DNA of 64,000 bases. Source: Erysipelothrix rhusiopathiae. Lineage in GTDB: Bacteria; Bacillota_I; Bacilli_A; Erysipelotrichales; Erysipelotrichaceae. The position numbers and the translations under genes were made by a program. This document shows, piece by piece, positions 7,782 through 16,165 of this stretch; the first letter of the stretch is position 1, and every line of letters starts with the position of its first letter. The notes below the pieces were generated by a model, which was not told where the DNA came from, did no database searches, and saw only the letters and a list, made by a program, of their open reading frames with translations. The DNA lies in contig NZ_LR134439.1 of NCBI RefSeq assembly GCF_900637845.1, forward strand, positions 1,240,001-1,304,000. The letters are read 5' to 3'.

Positions 7782-8084
7782 GTGGCAAAACACGTAATTA
7801 AAAGAAAAAAGAAAACAATTCGTTGGAGTGGACTTGTAGGATTTGTATTCACGATGGCATTATTATTTTCATTTGTTACGCAGATTTTTGTTCGTTCAGA
7901 AAATGCTCGTCTTGCACGAGAAATTCAAGTTGTTAAACAACAGCAAGCAGATATTAATGTTAATAATGAAAAATTAACAGCAGAGATTCAAGATTTGAGT
8001 GATTCAAACCGCGTTGTATCAATTGCAACGGAAGCGGGATTAGATAACACACATAATGTTGTGACCGTAAAGCATGGTGATTAG
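7782..8084 (+). CDS. ftsL: Cell division protein FtsL
   Basis: 100-residue bitopic protein: basic N-terminus (KHVIKRKKKTIRW), one membrane helix (about residues 17-38) and an extracellular coiled coil (about 38-85, EIQVVKQQQADINVNNEKLTAEIQDL). FtsL proteins are poorly conserved, so the call rests on topology, size and its place between rsmH and the PBP2 gene, which is standard in Firmicutes. The start codon is GTG at 7782, two bases after rsmH. It should act with DivIC/FtsB-type partners to activate septal synthesis; that partner is not in this window. Confidence 0.85.
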   Translation: MAKHVIKRKKKTIRWSGLVGFVFTMALLFSFVTQIFVRSENARLAREIQVVKQQQADINVNNEKLTAEIQDLSDSNRVVSIATEAGLDNTHNVVTVKHGD

Positions 8085-8086
8085 AT

Positions 8087-10267
8087 TTGGAAAAGAAGAA
8101 GTTACGAAAAAGTGCAAACTATAAAGTTTTAATTGTTTCAATCACAATGGCGCTCCTCTTTGTTGTAGTGGGTGCCAATGTTTTTGTTGTATCCGTACTG
8201 GGTTATCATTTGAACTCGGGTACGGATTTTCGTGATGATATTAATGGAATACATACCGTAGAACGTAAAATTCCAGCAAATCGCGGTAAGATTGTTGACC
8301 GAAATGATACTGTGATTGCTCAAGATCTGGTAGCCTATACTTTACAAGCAAGTCTTGATGAATCGCGTATGCATTCGGACAAGACACCAGCGCACATTGA
8401 TGACAAAGAAAAAGCTGCAAAAGTGATCAGTGAAGTTATTGGGACCCCTTATGACAAGGTTTTGGAGATTATCAGTCAAGATGCGCTTCAAGTCGAGTTT
8501 GGTTATGCAGGTAAGTACTTAACATTAGATCAAAAAACAGCTTTAGAAGATTCAAAAATTCCTGGCCTAATGTTTGAAAAAATTATTACACGAAATTATC
8601 CTTTAAAGGTATTTGCATCCAAGTTGATTGGTTATTCTCAATATGATGAATTAGAAGAAGGTCAAATTGGTCAGATGGGACTTGAAAGTGCTTATAATGA
8701 TGTGTTAGAGGGTACAAATGGCTTTGAACAGTACACTCATGACCGCGATAATTTTAGATTGCGTTTTGACGATGGTCAACGTAAAGACCCGATTAATGGT
8801 AATGATGTTAAGTTGACCCTTGATCGTGGGATTCAAGATTCACTTGAACGTGCTCTTTTAGGCATTACTCAAGATCCAGGTGTAAAGGCATCTGAAGCCT
8901 GGGGAATTGTTATGGAAGTAAAAACCGGTAAAATTTTAGCTTGGGGTGATGCTCCTAGTTTTGATCCAAACGCACCTGACTTTAGTAATGGATTTACAAA
9001 CCGTGTTTCTCAAAGTACTTTTGAACCCGGTTCAACGATGAAGACATTTACGGTTGCGGCAGCAATTGAAGAAGGTGTATGGAATAACGAAGAGACTTTT
9101 GATTCCAACCCATTCCATGTTGGTGTAGAAAATAATAAAGCGTACCGTTTACCAAGTGAAGATGGCAGTGTTCATACGATTACCAATGCGGGAGGCCATA
9201 CTTATGGGCAAATGCGTTATGACTATGGTTATGCATTAAGTTCGAACGTTATGATTGCGGAATTGTTGACACGTAAATTAGATCCGGAAGTGTTCCATGA
9301 TTACCTCTACAAACTTGGATTCTTTAAGAGTGTGAATACGGATAAAATACCCGAAGAGCAAGGTTATGATTTATGGCAAGAACCTCTTGAAAAAATCAGT
9401 AATGGTTTTGGTCAAGGTTCGAGTGCTTCAGTCTTGCAACTCGCTCAAGCGTATACATCGGTCTTAAATAAAGGGGTTATGATTAAACCTTACTATATTG
9501 ACGAAATTAAAAACTCACAGACGGGTGAAGTAATTTATAAAGGACAAACTCAAAATCTTGGAAAAGTGTTTTCTGAGGAAACCGCAAAAAAGGTTCAAGA
9601 TTTAATGCGATATGTTGTTGATATTACAGGGTCTGGTTACCGTTTTAATATACCAGAGACCAATGTAATCGCGAAAACAGGTACTGCACAAACGGTTGTG
9701 GAAGGGGTTCCGGGTTATTCACCGACAATCTATAACTTCTCAAGTGCTGTGGCTTTACCTTATGAAGATCCTGAAGTCCTTGTTTATACTGCGTATAAAG
9801 CGAATTATGGACATGATGTGGATTATTCAGCGGTCTATATTCGGGATATTCTTCATAAGATTGCCGCGACGTATGGCATGACCAATGAAGGCGGTAAAGA
9901 GTCGATTACAGAAATTACAGTTCAAGAATTGCAAAATTACATTAATTCACCGGTACCAAAGGCTAAAGAGTCGCTTGAGTCTTTAGGATACAAACCAGTT
10001 ATTATTGGTGATGGGGAAACGGTAATTAATCAAAAACCAGAAGTGAACCGTCAGGTTATTAATAATGAACGTGTTTATCTTTATGCGGGTGATCATAATA
10101 TGACCATGCCTGATTTTAAAGGGTGGACGCGTAAGGAAATCTTCAGTTTTATGAGTATCTCAGGTTTAAATGCGGAGGTAAGTGGTTCGGGTTATGTTAC
10201 CGAACAGTCGATTCCTCCAGGAACAATTTTCACAAAAGATGATACGGTTTCACTTAAACTGAATTAA
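8087..10267 (+). CDS. pbpB: Penicillin-binding protein 2 with PASTA domains (FtsI/PBP2B type)
   Basis: 726-residue division transpeptidase. It has one N-terminal membrane anchor (about residues 13-38), a dimerisation/pedestal region (55-230), and the transpeptidase domain with STMK (Ser316, Lys319), SSN (385-387) and KTG (530-532). Two C-terminal PASTA repeats follow (about 605-665 and 670-726, the second starting MTMPDFKGWT). Class B enzyme, so no glycosyltransferase domain; it would pair with a SEDS protein such as the one at 48913. TTG start at 8087, two bases after ftsL. Beta-lactams acylate Ser316 in this family. Confidence 0.95.
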   Translation: MEKKKLRKSANYKVLIVSITMALLFVVVGANVFVVSVLGYHLNSGTDFRDDINGIHTVERKIPANRGKIVDRNDTVIAQDLVAYTLQASLDESRMHSDKTPAHIDDKEKAAKVISEVIGTPYDKVLEIISQDALQVEFGYAGKYLTLDQKTALEDSKIPGLMFEKIITRNYPLKVFASKLIGYSQYDELEEGQIGQMGLESAYNDVLEGTNGFEQYTHDRDNFRLRFDDGQRKDPINGNDVKLTLDRGIQDSLERALLGITQDPGVKASEAWGIVMEVKTGKILAWGDAPSFDPNAPDFSNGFTNRVSQSTFEPGSTMKTFTVAAAIEEGVWNNEETFDSNPFHVGVENNKAYRLPSEDGSVHTITNAGGHTYGQMRYDYGYALSSNVMIAELLTRKLDPEVFHDYLYKLGFFKSVNTDKIPEEQGYDLWQEPLEKISNGFGQGSSASVLQLAQAYTSVLNKGVMIKPYYIDEIKNSQTGEVIYKGQTQNLGKVFSEETAKKVQDLMRYVVDITGSGYRFNIPETNVIAKTGTAQTVVEGVPGYSPTIYNFSSAVALPYEDPEVLVYTAYKANYGHDVDYSAVYIRDILHKIAATYGMTNEGGKESITEITVQELQNYINSPVPKAKESLESLGYKPVIIGDGETVINQKPEVNRQVINNERVYLYAGDHNMTMPDFKGWTRKEIFSFMSISGLNAEVSGSGYVTEQSIPPGTIFTKDDTVSLKLN

Positions 10268-10306
10268 GAATTTGTTATAATGAGTAAGATGTAAGGGAGA
10301 AAGATT

Positions 10307-11269
10307 ATGATTGTAGGAATTATCGCAATGCTAACAGCATTTGCACTCAGTGTTGTTGCTTACCCAAGATTTATTAAATATCTTCAGAAAAGCAACATGG
10401 AACAAAAAGTTAGTGAGTATGCATTAGAAGAGTTTAAAAACAAACAAAAAACACCAACATTTGGGGGATTTGTTTTTGTCGTTATTCCTGTTTTAGTCGC
10501 TCTCGTCTTTAATGGTTTTAATTTCAATGGATCGGTTCTCTTACTTGTAGGCGTCTATGCGATGTATGCATTAATTGGATTGGTTGATGATTATAAAATT
10601 GTGAAAGAAGGGAAAAATGATGGTCTTTCACCACGATTTAAGATGTTGGGACAATTATTGCTCGCAGTGCTATTTTACGTTATCTATATTAAAATGGGCG
10701 GCGATAATAAGCTGGCAATTCCATTTATGAAAGAGCCTTTGGATCTTGGTTGGTTCTACCTACCACTTATCATGTTTATTTTCGCAGGTTCCTCGAATGC
10801 TGTAAATCTTACAGATGGTATGGATGGCTTAGCGGGTGGTACAAGTATCATCGGATTTTCAGCGTTCGCATTTGTTGCGTATACGGTAAATCGTATGGAT
10901 ATCTTTATGGTTCTGTTAGCCGTTATTGGTGCACTTTTCGGATTTTTAGTTTTTAATCGTAAACCTGCGAAAATCTTTATGGGTGACGTTGGATCTCTTG
11001 CACTTGGTGCTTTATTTGCAGGTGTTTCCGTTTTACTTAATAAAGAAATTCTCTTAGCGATTATTGGAGGTGTTTTTGTATTTGAAACACTTTGTGTCAT
11101 TATTCAACGTACTTCATGGAAGTTAAGACATAAAAAAGTATTTAAATATACACCGATTCATTACAGTTTTACGCTCAATGGTTGGAAAGAAGAGAATGTC
11201 GTCAATTTCTTCTATGCACTTGGTGTAGCCTTCGCAATCATTGGTTTAGCGCTAAACGCGATTGCATAA
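10307..11269 (+). CDS. mraY: Phospho-N-acetylmuramoyl-pentapeptide transferase MraY
   Basis: Integral membrane enzyme that transfers phospho-MurNAc-pentapeptide to undecaprenyl phosphate to form lipid I. 320 residues with about 10 helices. Signature motifs: TPTFGGFVF, the Asp pair in LIGLVDDYKI, NAVNLTDGMDGLAGG and FMGDVGSLALGA; the HHH-type histidine motif near the C-terminus appears as TPIHYSF. Preceded by GGGAGA SD. It follows pbpB by 39 bases and precedes murD by one base. Confidence 0.97.
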   Translation: MIVGIIAMLTAFALSVVAYPRFIKYLQKSNMEQKVSEYALEEFKNKQKTPTFGGFVFVVIPVLVALVFNGFNFNGSVLLLVGVYAMYALIGLVDDYKIVKEGKNDGLSPRFKMLGQLLLAVLFYVIYIKMGGDNKLAIPFMKEPLDLGWFYLPLIMFIFAGSSNAVNLTDGMDGLAGGTSIIGFSAFAFVAYTVNRMDIFMVLLAVIGALFGFLVFNRKPAKIFMGDVGSLALGALFAGVSVLLNKEILLAIIGGVFVFETLCVIIQRTSWKLRHKKVFKYTPIHYSFTLNGWKEENVVNFFYALGVAFAIIGLALNAIA

Positions 11270-11270
11270 T

Positions 11271-12545
11271 ATGAAAGCGTTAATTATCGGAGGAGCACGT
11301 TCAGGAATTGGATGTGCTCGTCTTCTTCATAAAGAGGGTTTTGAAGTGGTATTGACGACAAATCAAGACTTTCCAGAACGTCATGAACTTGAATCATTAG
11401 GGATTCATGTATCTTTGGATGATAAAGATATGAGTCTTCTAGGTACATATGATTTTGTGATAAAAAATCCAGGAATACCCAATGACCATCCGCTCGTTTC
11501 TCAATTTCCAAACATTTATAATGAAATTGAAATTGCGTCTCGTTTCGCAAATCATGCGAAATTTTATGCAATTTCAGGAACGAATGGGAAAACAACTACA
11601 ACAACATGTCTCCATGAAATGTTATTGAAAAAAGATTCAGCTGCGCTTCTTGCGGGGAATGTGGGCTATGCACTGAGTGAAGCCATTTATCGCGATGGGG
11701 ATCTAACGCGTGATGTTGCTTTAGAGATTTCTGCATTTCAAATGGAAGGCACGCCTACATTTTCACCAGAAGTGTATGCGCTTATGAATTTAAGTCCAGA
11801 TCACATGGATCGTTATGACGAAGTTGATGACTATTACAAAGCTAAGTTAAACATATTACCGAATGTTAAAACATTCATTCGAAATTGTGATGATCAAAAC
11901 ATTATGCGTTTGACGCAAGATTATCAAGGCAAGGTTTATGATTTATCCATGACTCACGACGCCGATATTTGTCTGCGTGAGGGTTGGGTCTATTTTCTTG
12001 ATAATCCACTTTTTGAAGTATCTTCATTAAAACTTGTCGGTAAGCATAATTTAATGAACGCTGCCTTTGCCGCAAGTCTTGCATTTCTTGCAGGTGTTAA
12101 GCTTTCAGATATTCGAGATGTAATCCATACCTTTAGTGGTGTTGAACATCGCATCGAATTTGTGGATGAAGTGGATGGCGTTCGCTACTACAACGATTCC
12201 AAGGCAACAAACCCTGAATCTACGGAAGTTTGTCTTCAAGCTTTTGAGAAGCCAATTATCTTACTCGCAGGGGGTTTCGATAAACATATTTCTTTTGATT
12301 TACTTAAACCTTATGAAAATCGCATTAAAATACTGTTTGTATTTGGAGAAAGTGCTGATCAAATTCGTGAAGTATTTCCTTTTGCAATTAAAGTTGATAC
12401 CATGAAAACTGCTTTTGTCGAAGCAAAATCACAGGCATCATCCGGTGATATCATTGTGTTGTCGCCAGCATGTGCAAGTTATGATCAATTTGAAAATTTT
12501 GAAATTCGTGGTAACATATTTAAAGAATACGTTAAAACTCTCTAG
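11271..12545 (+). CDS. murD: UDP-N-acetylmuramoylalanine--D-glutamate ligase MurD
   Basis: ATP-dependent ligase adding D-Glu to UDP-MurNAc-L-Ala. The start is ATG 11271 (MKALIIGGARSGIG), directly after the mraY stop; a TTG nine bases upstream is rejected. Domains: N-terminal UDP-binding Rossmann fold with GGARSGIGCARLL, the central ATPase with SGTNGKTTTTT (about residue 104), EISAFQME, NLSPDHMDRY, and the C-terminal domain with YYNDSKATNPEST and LSPACASYDQF. 424 residues, slightly short for the family but complete. Last gene of the mraZ cluster: murE, murF, murG, ftsW and ftsA/Z do not follow, so the dcw cluster is reduced here. Confidence 0.97.
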   Translation: MKALIIGGARSGIGCARLLHKEGFEVVLTTNQDFPERHELESLGIHVSLDDKDMSLLGTYDFVIKNPGIPNDHPLVSQFPNIYNEIEIASRFANHAKFYAISGTNGKTTTTTCLHEMLLKKDSAALLAGNVGYALSEAIYRDGDLTRDVALEISAFQMEGTPTFSPEVYALMNLSPDHMDRYDEVDDYYKAKLNILPNVKTFIRNCDDQNIMRLTQDYQGKVYDLSMTHDADICLREGWVYFLDNPLFEVSSLKLVGKHNLMNAAFAASLAFLAGVKLSDIRDVIHTFSGVEHRIEFVDEVDGVRYYNDSKATNPESTEVCLQAFEKPIILLAGGFDKHISFDLLKPYENRIKILFVFGESADQIREVFPFAIKVDTMKTAFVEAKSQASSGDIIVLSPACASYDQFENFEIRGNIFKEYVKTL

Positions 12546-12557
12546 TTAGAGTTTTTT
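12533..12557 (+). terminator. Terminator overlapping the end of murD
   Basis: Stem AAAACTC / GAGTTTT with loop TCTAGTTA and a T run. It includes the murD stop codon. Confidence 0.8.
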
Positions 12558-12605
12558 CTTTTGCGTTTTTCGTGTATCATATACGTGATGAGACGAGGTG
12601 AATGT

Positions 12606-12893
12606 ATGAAAGATGAAAATACACAACAATTTAAATTGTTACTAACATTAAGACTTCGTCAAATACATAATAATGGATTAGAAGGCGTTTCATATGATGA
12701 TTTGTACCGCATGTTTACAACCTATGTATGGCGTCATAAAGAGCCAACTCGGTTAAGTGAATTGGCCGATGATATTTTTAAAACGACTGATGAAGATGTT
12801 GTAAGGTGGCTTGCGACTGAGTCTAAAATCAATGGGTTAAAATCATCTCTTGAAGACTATCAAAATTTATTTGAGGATGAGGAGATTCAATGA
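12606..12893 (+). CDS. ComN-like post-transcriptional regulator
   Basis: 95-residue small acidic protein resembling the Post_transc_reg family (ComN of Bacillus). The helical N-terminal half contains LLTLRLRQIHNNGLEGVSYDDLYRMF and the middle TYVWRHKEPTRLSELADDIF. ComN acts on comE mRNA and binds DivIVA in B. subtilis. The start is the ATG after GAGGTGAATGT; an upstream in-frame start at 12561 lies within the murD terminator zone and is rejected. It overlaps the next gene by four bases. Synteny with secDF-recJ-apt-rel supports the family call, but sequence similarity is judged by eye only. Confidence 0.6.
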   Translation: MKDENTQQFKLLLTLRLRQIHNNGLEGVSYDDLYRMFTTYVWRHKEPTRLSELADDIFKTTDEDVVRWLATESKINGLKSSLEDYQNLFEDEEIQ

Positions 12894-14602
12894 AAACAAA
12901 AGCTGAGTTAAGAGTTTCGTTTATTGTAATCATTGTTACCGTGTTGGTAGGGTTTTTGACCCTAACGACGGTTGGAAGATTGAATACGGGTTTAGGATTT
13001 GGCCATGATGTCCGATTGATTGTGGAAACGAAAGATCGAACCGGCTTAAATAATTTTCTTTCGAATCAAACACGAAATAATCGGGAATGGCGTAAACGTG
13101 TAATTGATTCAAATCACTATGCGTTATCGTTTTCCGGTGTTGAGAATATTACGGATTTGGTTAACAGTATTGATGCCCACGTTTCAGATCTTGTGGTTTG
13201 GAATACAGGGACCTTTGGATCAGTGACAAAATTAATCAGCACTCAAAGTTTTATTAGTTTATATTTAGTTTTATTTATGGCTTTAACGGCAGGCTATTTT
13301 TGTTTTAGGTTTCGGTTTTTTGGATGGATTGCAGGGATGGAGATTGTAATTGGCGTGATGTTATCCCTGCTTTTAGTTTCGCTCTTTGGATATCCATTCA
13401 CAAAATCACTTTGGTATTCTGTACTGATTTCATTTATGATGCTTGTTTATCAAAAGCAAATGTATTTAGTTGATTCAGAAGGGTTGACCTTACATGAAGT
13501 TGTGGAATCACGTCAAGATATCCGTAAACGACACATTCGTGTATCATTGCTGCACTCAGCGTTTTATCTGATCTTTGGTTTTGTGGCAGTGGTCTTGAAC
13601 CGTTATGGTCTTGTACGCACGGGATGGTACATGATTTTCTTAGGTTATATTGTCTTGATACAATTTCTTTTATTTAATTTTGTTTTTGAGCGATTCTTAC
13701 TTAAAATTCCAAAGGAATCCAGTTTTGTTCAATTTCAAAATATAAACATTTTGAAAATAACACAACCAACGCATATTCTGTTTAAGAATACCGTGTCGGT
13801 GATGCTTGCAGTTTTGCTTTTAAGTACATTGTTTGCGATACCAAAAGGTATTGATCTACACAAGGGGTGGGACTTTGCGAATCAAAATGTTCTCATTATG
13901 AATGATGCACGTTCGACTGCTTATCTTGAGTTGCAAGCAACACTTTACGAAGTTGGTATTTTTGATAATCAATTAAGTTATGAAGTAACCGAACAAGGCG
14001 ATACGTGGATTCATTTTGATGAAAATGTAACGTCCAAGCAATTGGGTGCTGCAGCAAGAGGTGTGAAAACAAAATTTAATGTTAAGGGGACCTATTATGA
14101 TACCCATGAGAATTTATTTCCTTTGGAGGATGTGGATTTCTATCTAACCTTGGGTGTGTTTATTCTCGCTTCATGGATTATGGTTAGTTGTATCTTTGGG
14201 TTTAAGCGCAGTATCTTAATTCCAATATTAAGCGTACTGTCTTCGATGCTCTTTGTGTTTTTAACGATGATTTATCATATTAAGTGGAGCAGGGAAACGG
14301 TTTATATTGTATGGACAATACCTTTGATTATTGGCTGTTACTACAGTTCACAATACTCTCTAAATCGATTCTTTAATTTAGATCTCTTTGAATCAGAGTT
14401 TATGGATTCATTGATGCTTAATGTAATTTTATTTGCGATTATTTCAACGCCGATTTTAATTATTATTCCTGTTCCAATTACGGTTGAAATGATTGCGATT
14501 TTAATGATGATGATTTTCTCGATTTATTTAGCGTTAATCATTCTTTACTGTATTGCTTGGTTAATTAGAAGGTGGGTACAAAAACGTGAACGATATGTTT
14601 AA
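12890..14602 (+). CDS. Degenerate SecDF-like membrane protein
   Basis: 570 residues, about 12 hydrophobic helices in two halves. It occupies the exact place of secDF before recJ-apt-rel. Traces of SecD and SecF remain: GLGFGHDVRLIVETKD after TM1 (residues about 34-49, compare the SecD motif LGLDLxGG) and KGIDLHKGWDFANQNVLIM after TM7 (319-337, compare the SecF motif GIDFTGG). The large extracytoplasmic domains are shortened. The conserved proton-relay motifs in the fourth helix of each half are absent: TIGMAVDxNVL reads roughly SFMMLVYQKQMYLV and the SecF half reads PLIIGCYYSSQYSL. Overlaps comN-like (4 bases) and recJ (17 bases). A secretion-accessory role without proton coupling is inference. 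Confidence 0.6.
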   Translation: MKTKAELRVSFIVIIVTVLVGFLTLTTVGRLNTGLGFGHDVRLIVETKDRTGLNNFLSNQTRNNREWRKRVIDSNHYALSFSGVENITDLVNSIDAHVSDLVVWNTGTFGSVTKLISTQSFISLYLVLFMALTAGYFCFRFRFFGWIAGMEIVIGVMLSLLLVSLFGYPFTKSLWYSVLISFMMLVYQKQMYLVDSEGLTLHEVVESRQDIRKRHIRVSLLHSAFYLIFGFVAVVLNRYGLVRTGWYMIFLGYIVLIQFLLFNFVFERFLLKIPKESSFVQFQNINILKITQPTHILFKNTVSVMLAVLLLSTLFAIPKGIDLHKGWDFANQNVLIMNDARSTAYLELQATLYEVGIFDNQLSYEVTEQGDTWIHFDENVTSKQLGAAARGVKTKFNVKGTYYDTHENLFPLEDVDFYLTLGVFILASWIMVSCIFGFKRSILIPILSVLSSMLFVFLTMIYHIKWSRETVYIVWTIPLIIGCYYSSQYSLNRFFNLDLFESEFMDSLMLNVILFAIISTPILIIIPVPITVEMIAILMMMIFSIYLALIILYCIAWLIRRWVQKRERYV

Positions 14603-16127
14603 TTCTTTATCAACGCTTGTACAAGAAACCCTGAAGTCCATGGACTTGTCCGATATTCAGTTACTGGAATTGTTTGAACCAACAGATCATGTTGTTTCAA
14701 ATGAAGCCATTGACTCGATGATTCGTTTTTATCAAACAGCCACAAAATTAATTGTATGTGGTGATTATGATTGTGATGGTGTTTCTTCAACAAGCATTGC
14801 GGTGTTGTTAGCAAAAAAATGTAAGATCGAAGTGGGATATTATATTCCAAATCGTCTTAAAGAAGGTTATGGTGTTTCAAAAGATACCATCACCATGGCC
14901 CATGAACGTGGCTATAAAGATGTCTTAATTATTGATAACGGTGTTAAAGCACACGAGGAAATTGCTTATGCGAAGTCTTTAGGTATGCAAGTAGCTGTTG
15001 TAGATCATCATATTATTGATGAACCCGTAATGGCTGATGCGTTTTTACATCCCGATGTATGCAGTTCTTATGAAGCATCGATGTGTGCAAGCGGTTTAAT
15101 TTATTGTGTTGCGGAAACAATGGGTCTATCGGATGAGTATATGCTTGCGATGGCATGTACCGCAACGGTTGCGGATGTGATGCCGTTATGGGGTAAAAAC
15201 CGAGAAATCGTTCGAAAAGGGATTCATGCTTTAAATCAAAATCAGTTCTTACAATTTGACGCACTGGTTAAGCGTAATCGTTTTACACATTACTCTGCGA
15301 AATTGCTTTCGTTTCAAGCAATTCCAAAAATTAACACTGTGGGACGATTGGGTGATCTTGCGAATGTGAATACTTTAGTTCAATACTTCACTACAACGGA
15401 TGAATCGGTGATAACGTCTTACGCCAAACAATTATTTAAATTAAATGACTATCGCAAAGAGCAAGGAAAAGCGCTTAAAGAAGTTGCGATGATGCAGGTC
15501 AATGATGACCCCATTCAAATTATTGTTGATAAACGGTTCCACGAAGGCTTGTTAGGGATAGTAGCCAATCAAGTAGCTCAGGAAACCATGAAACCGACCT
15601 TAGTCCTTACAGAATACGATAATGTCTTAAAGGGCAGTGCTCGGAGTATGACGTTTTCATTACAAGATATATTTACAGAAGTTCGTTCAGATTATTTTGT
15701 TGCGATGGGCGGACATGATTTTGCTTATGGAATGACGCTTAATAAAGCGACGTTTGAGGATTTTAAATCTGATGTAAACCAGATTGTGTCAGATTTTGGT
15801 GCTTTTGAAGGACGTCATGAGTCTGTTCTTTCCATTGATCCATCATGGATCACACAAGCTGCTCTTGAACAATTACGTCAACTTGAACCATTCGGAGAAG
15901 GCTTTAAATTGCCCTTAATGAGTATTAAAATTCCTCGTGATTTCCAGTTGTTTAACCTTAATGGTTATGGTTTTAAATACGCTTTTAATGGTTTTTCATT
16001 TGATGAAGCAGTGTTTTTTACACAACAGTATCAAAAATACCAACTTCAAACAGCCCGACGTTTAATTGGAACTTTAGATTTAGACAGTCGTTCAAAAAAT
16101 GTATTGTTCGTAGAAGATTTTGAATAA
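14586..16127 (+). CDS. recJ: Single-stranded-DNA exonuclease RecJ, short form
   Basis: DHH/DHHA1 phosphoesterase that degrades single-stranded DNA 5' to 3' in recombination and mismatch repair. Motifs: CGDYDCDGVSSTSIA (motif I, about residue 58), the DNG loop LIIDNGVKA, AVVDHHIIDE (DHH, motif III, about 140), and the DHHA1 region with GLLGIVANQ and GSARSM, followed by MGGHDFAYGMTL. 513 residues, much shorter than the about 780 residues of Bacillus RecJ; the OB-fold region is present but the C-terminal extension is missing. GTG start at 14586 overlaps the SecDF-like gene; an ATG at 14595 is an alternative. Confidence 0.9.
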   Translation: MNDMFNSLSTLVQETLKSMDLSDIQLLELFEPTDHVVSNEAIDSMIRFYQTATKLIVCGDYDCDGVSSTSIAVLLAKKCKIEVGYYIPNRLKEGYGVSKDTITMAHERGYKDVLIIDNGVKAHEEIAYAKSLGMQVAVVDHHIIDEPVMADAFLHPDVCSSYEASMCASGLIYCVAETMGLSDEYMLAMACTATVADVMPLWGKNREIVRKGIHALNQNQFLQFDALVKRNRFTHYSAKLLSFQAIPKINTVGRLGDLANVNTLVQYFTTTDESVITSYAKQLFKLNDYRKEQGKALKEVAMMQVNDDPIQIIVDKRFHEGLLGIVANQVAQETMKPTLVLTEYDNVLKGSARSMTFSLQDIFTEVRSDYFVAMGGHDFAYGMTLNKATFEDFKSDVNQIVSDFGAFEGRHESVLSIDPSWITQAALEQLRQLEPFGEGFKLPLMSIKIPRDFQLFNLNGYGFKYAFNGFSFDEAVFFTQQYQKYQLQTARRLIGTLDLDSRSKNVLFVEDFE

Positions 16128-16165
16128 CTTGTGATATGATAGGACTATTGAATAGGAGGCATGTT

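Noticed and set aside
11284-11595. 103-codon minus-strand open frame inside murD
   Set aside because: It lies entirely antisense to well-supported murD motifs, has no SD and no family resemblance.
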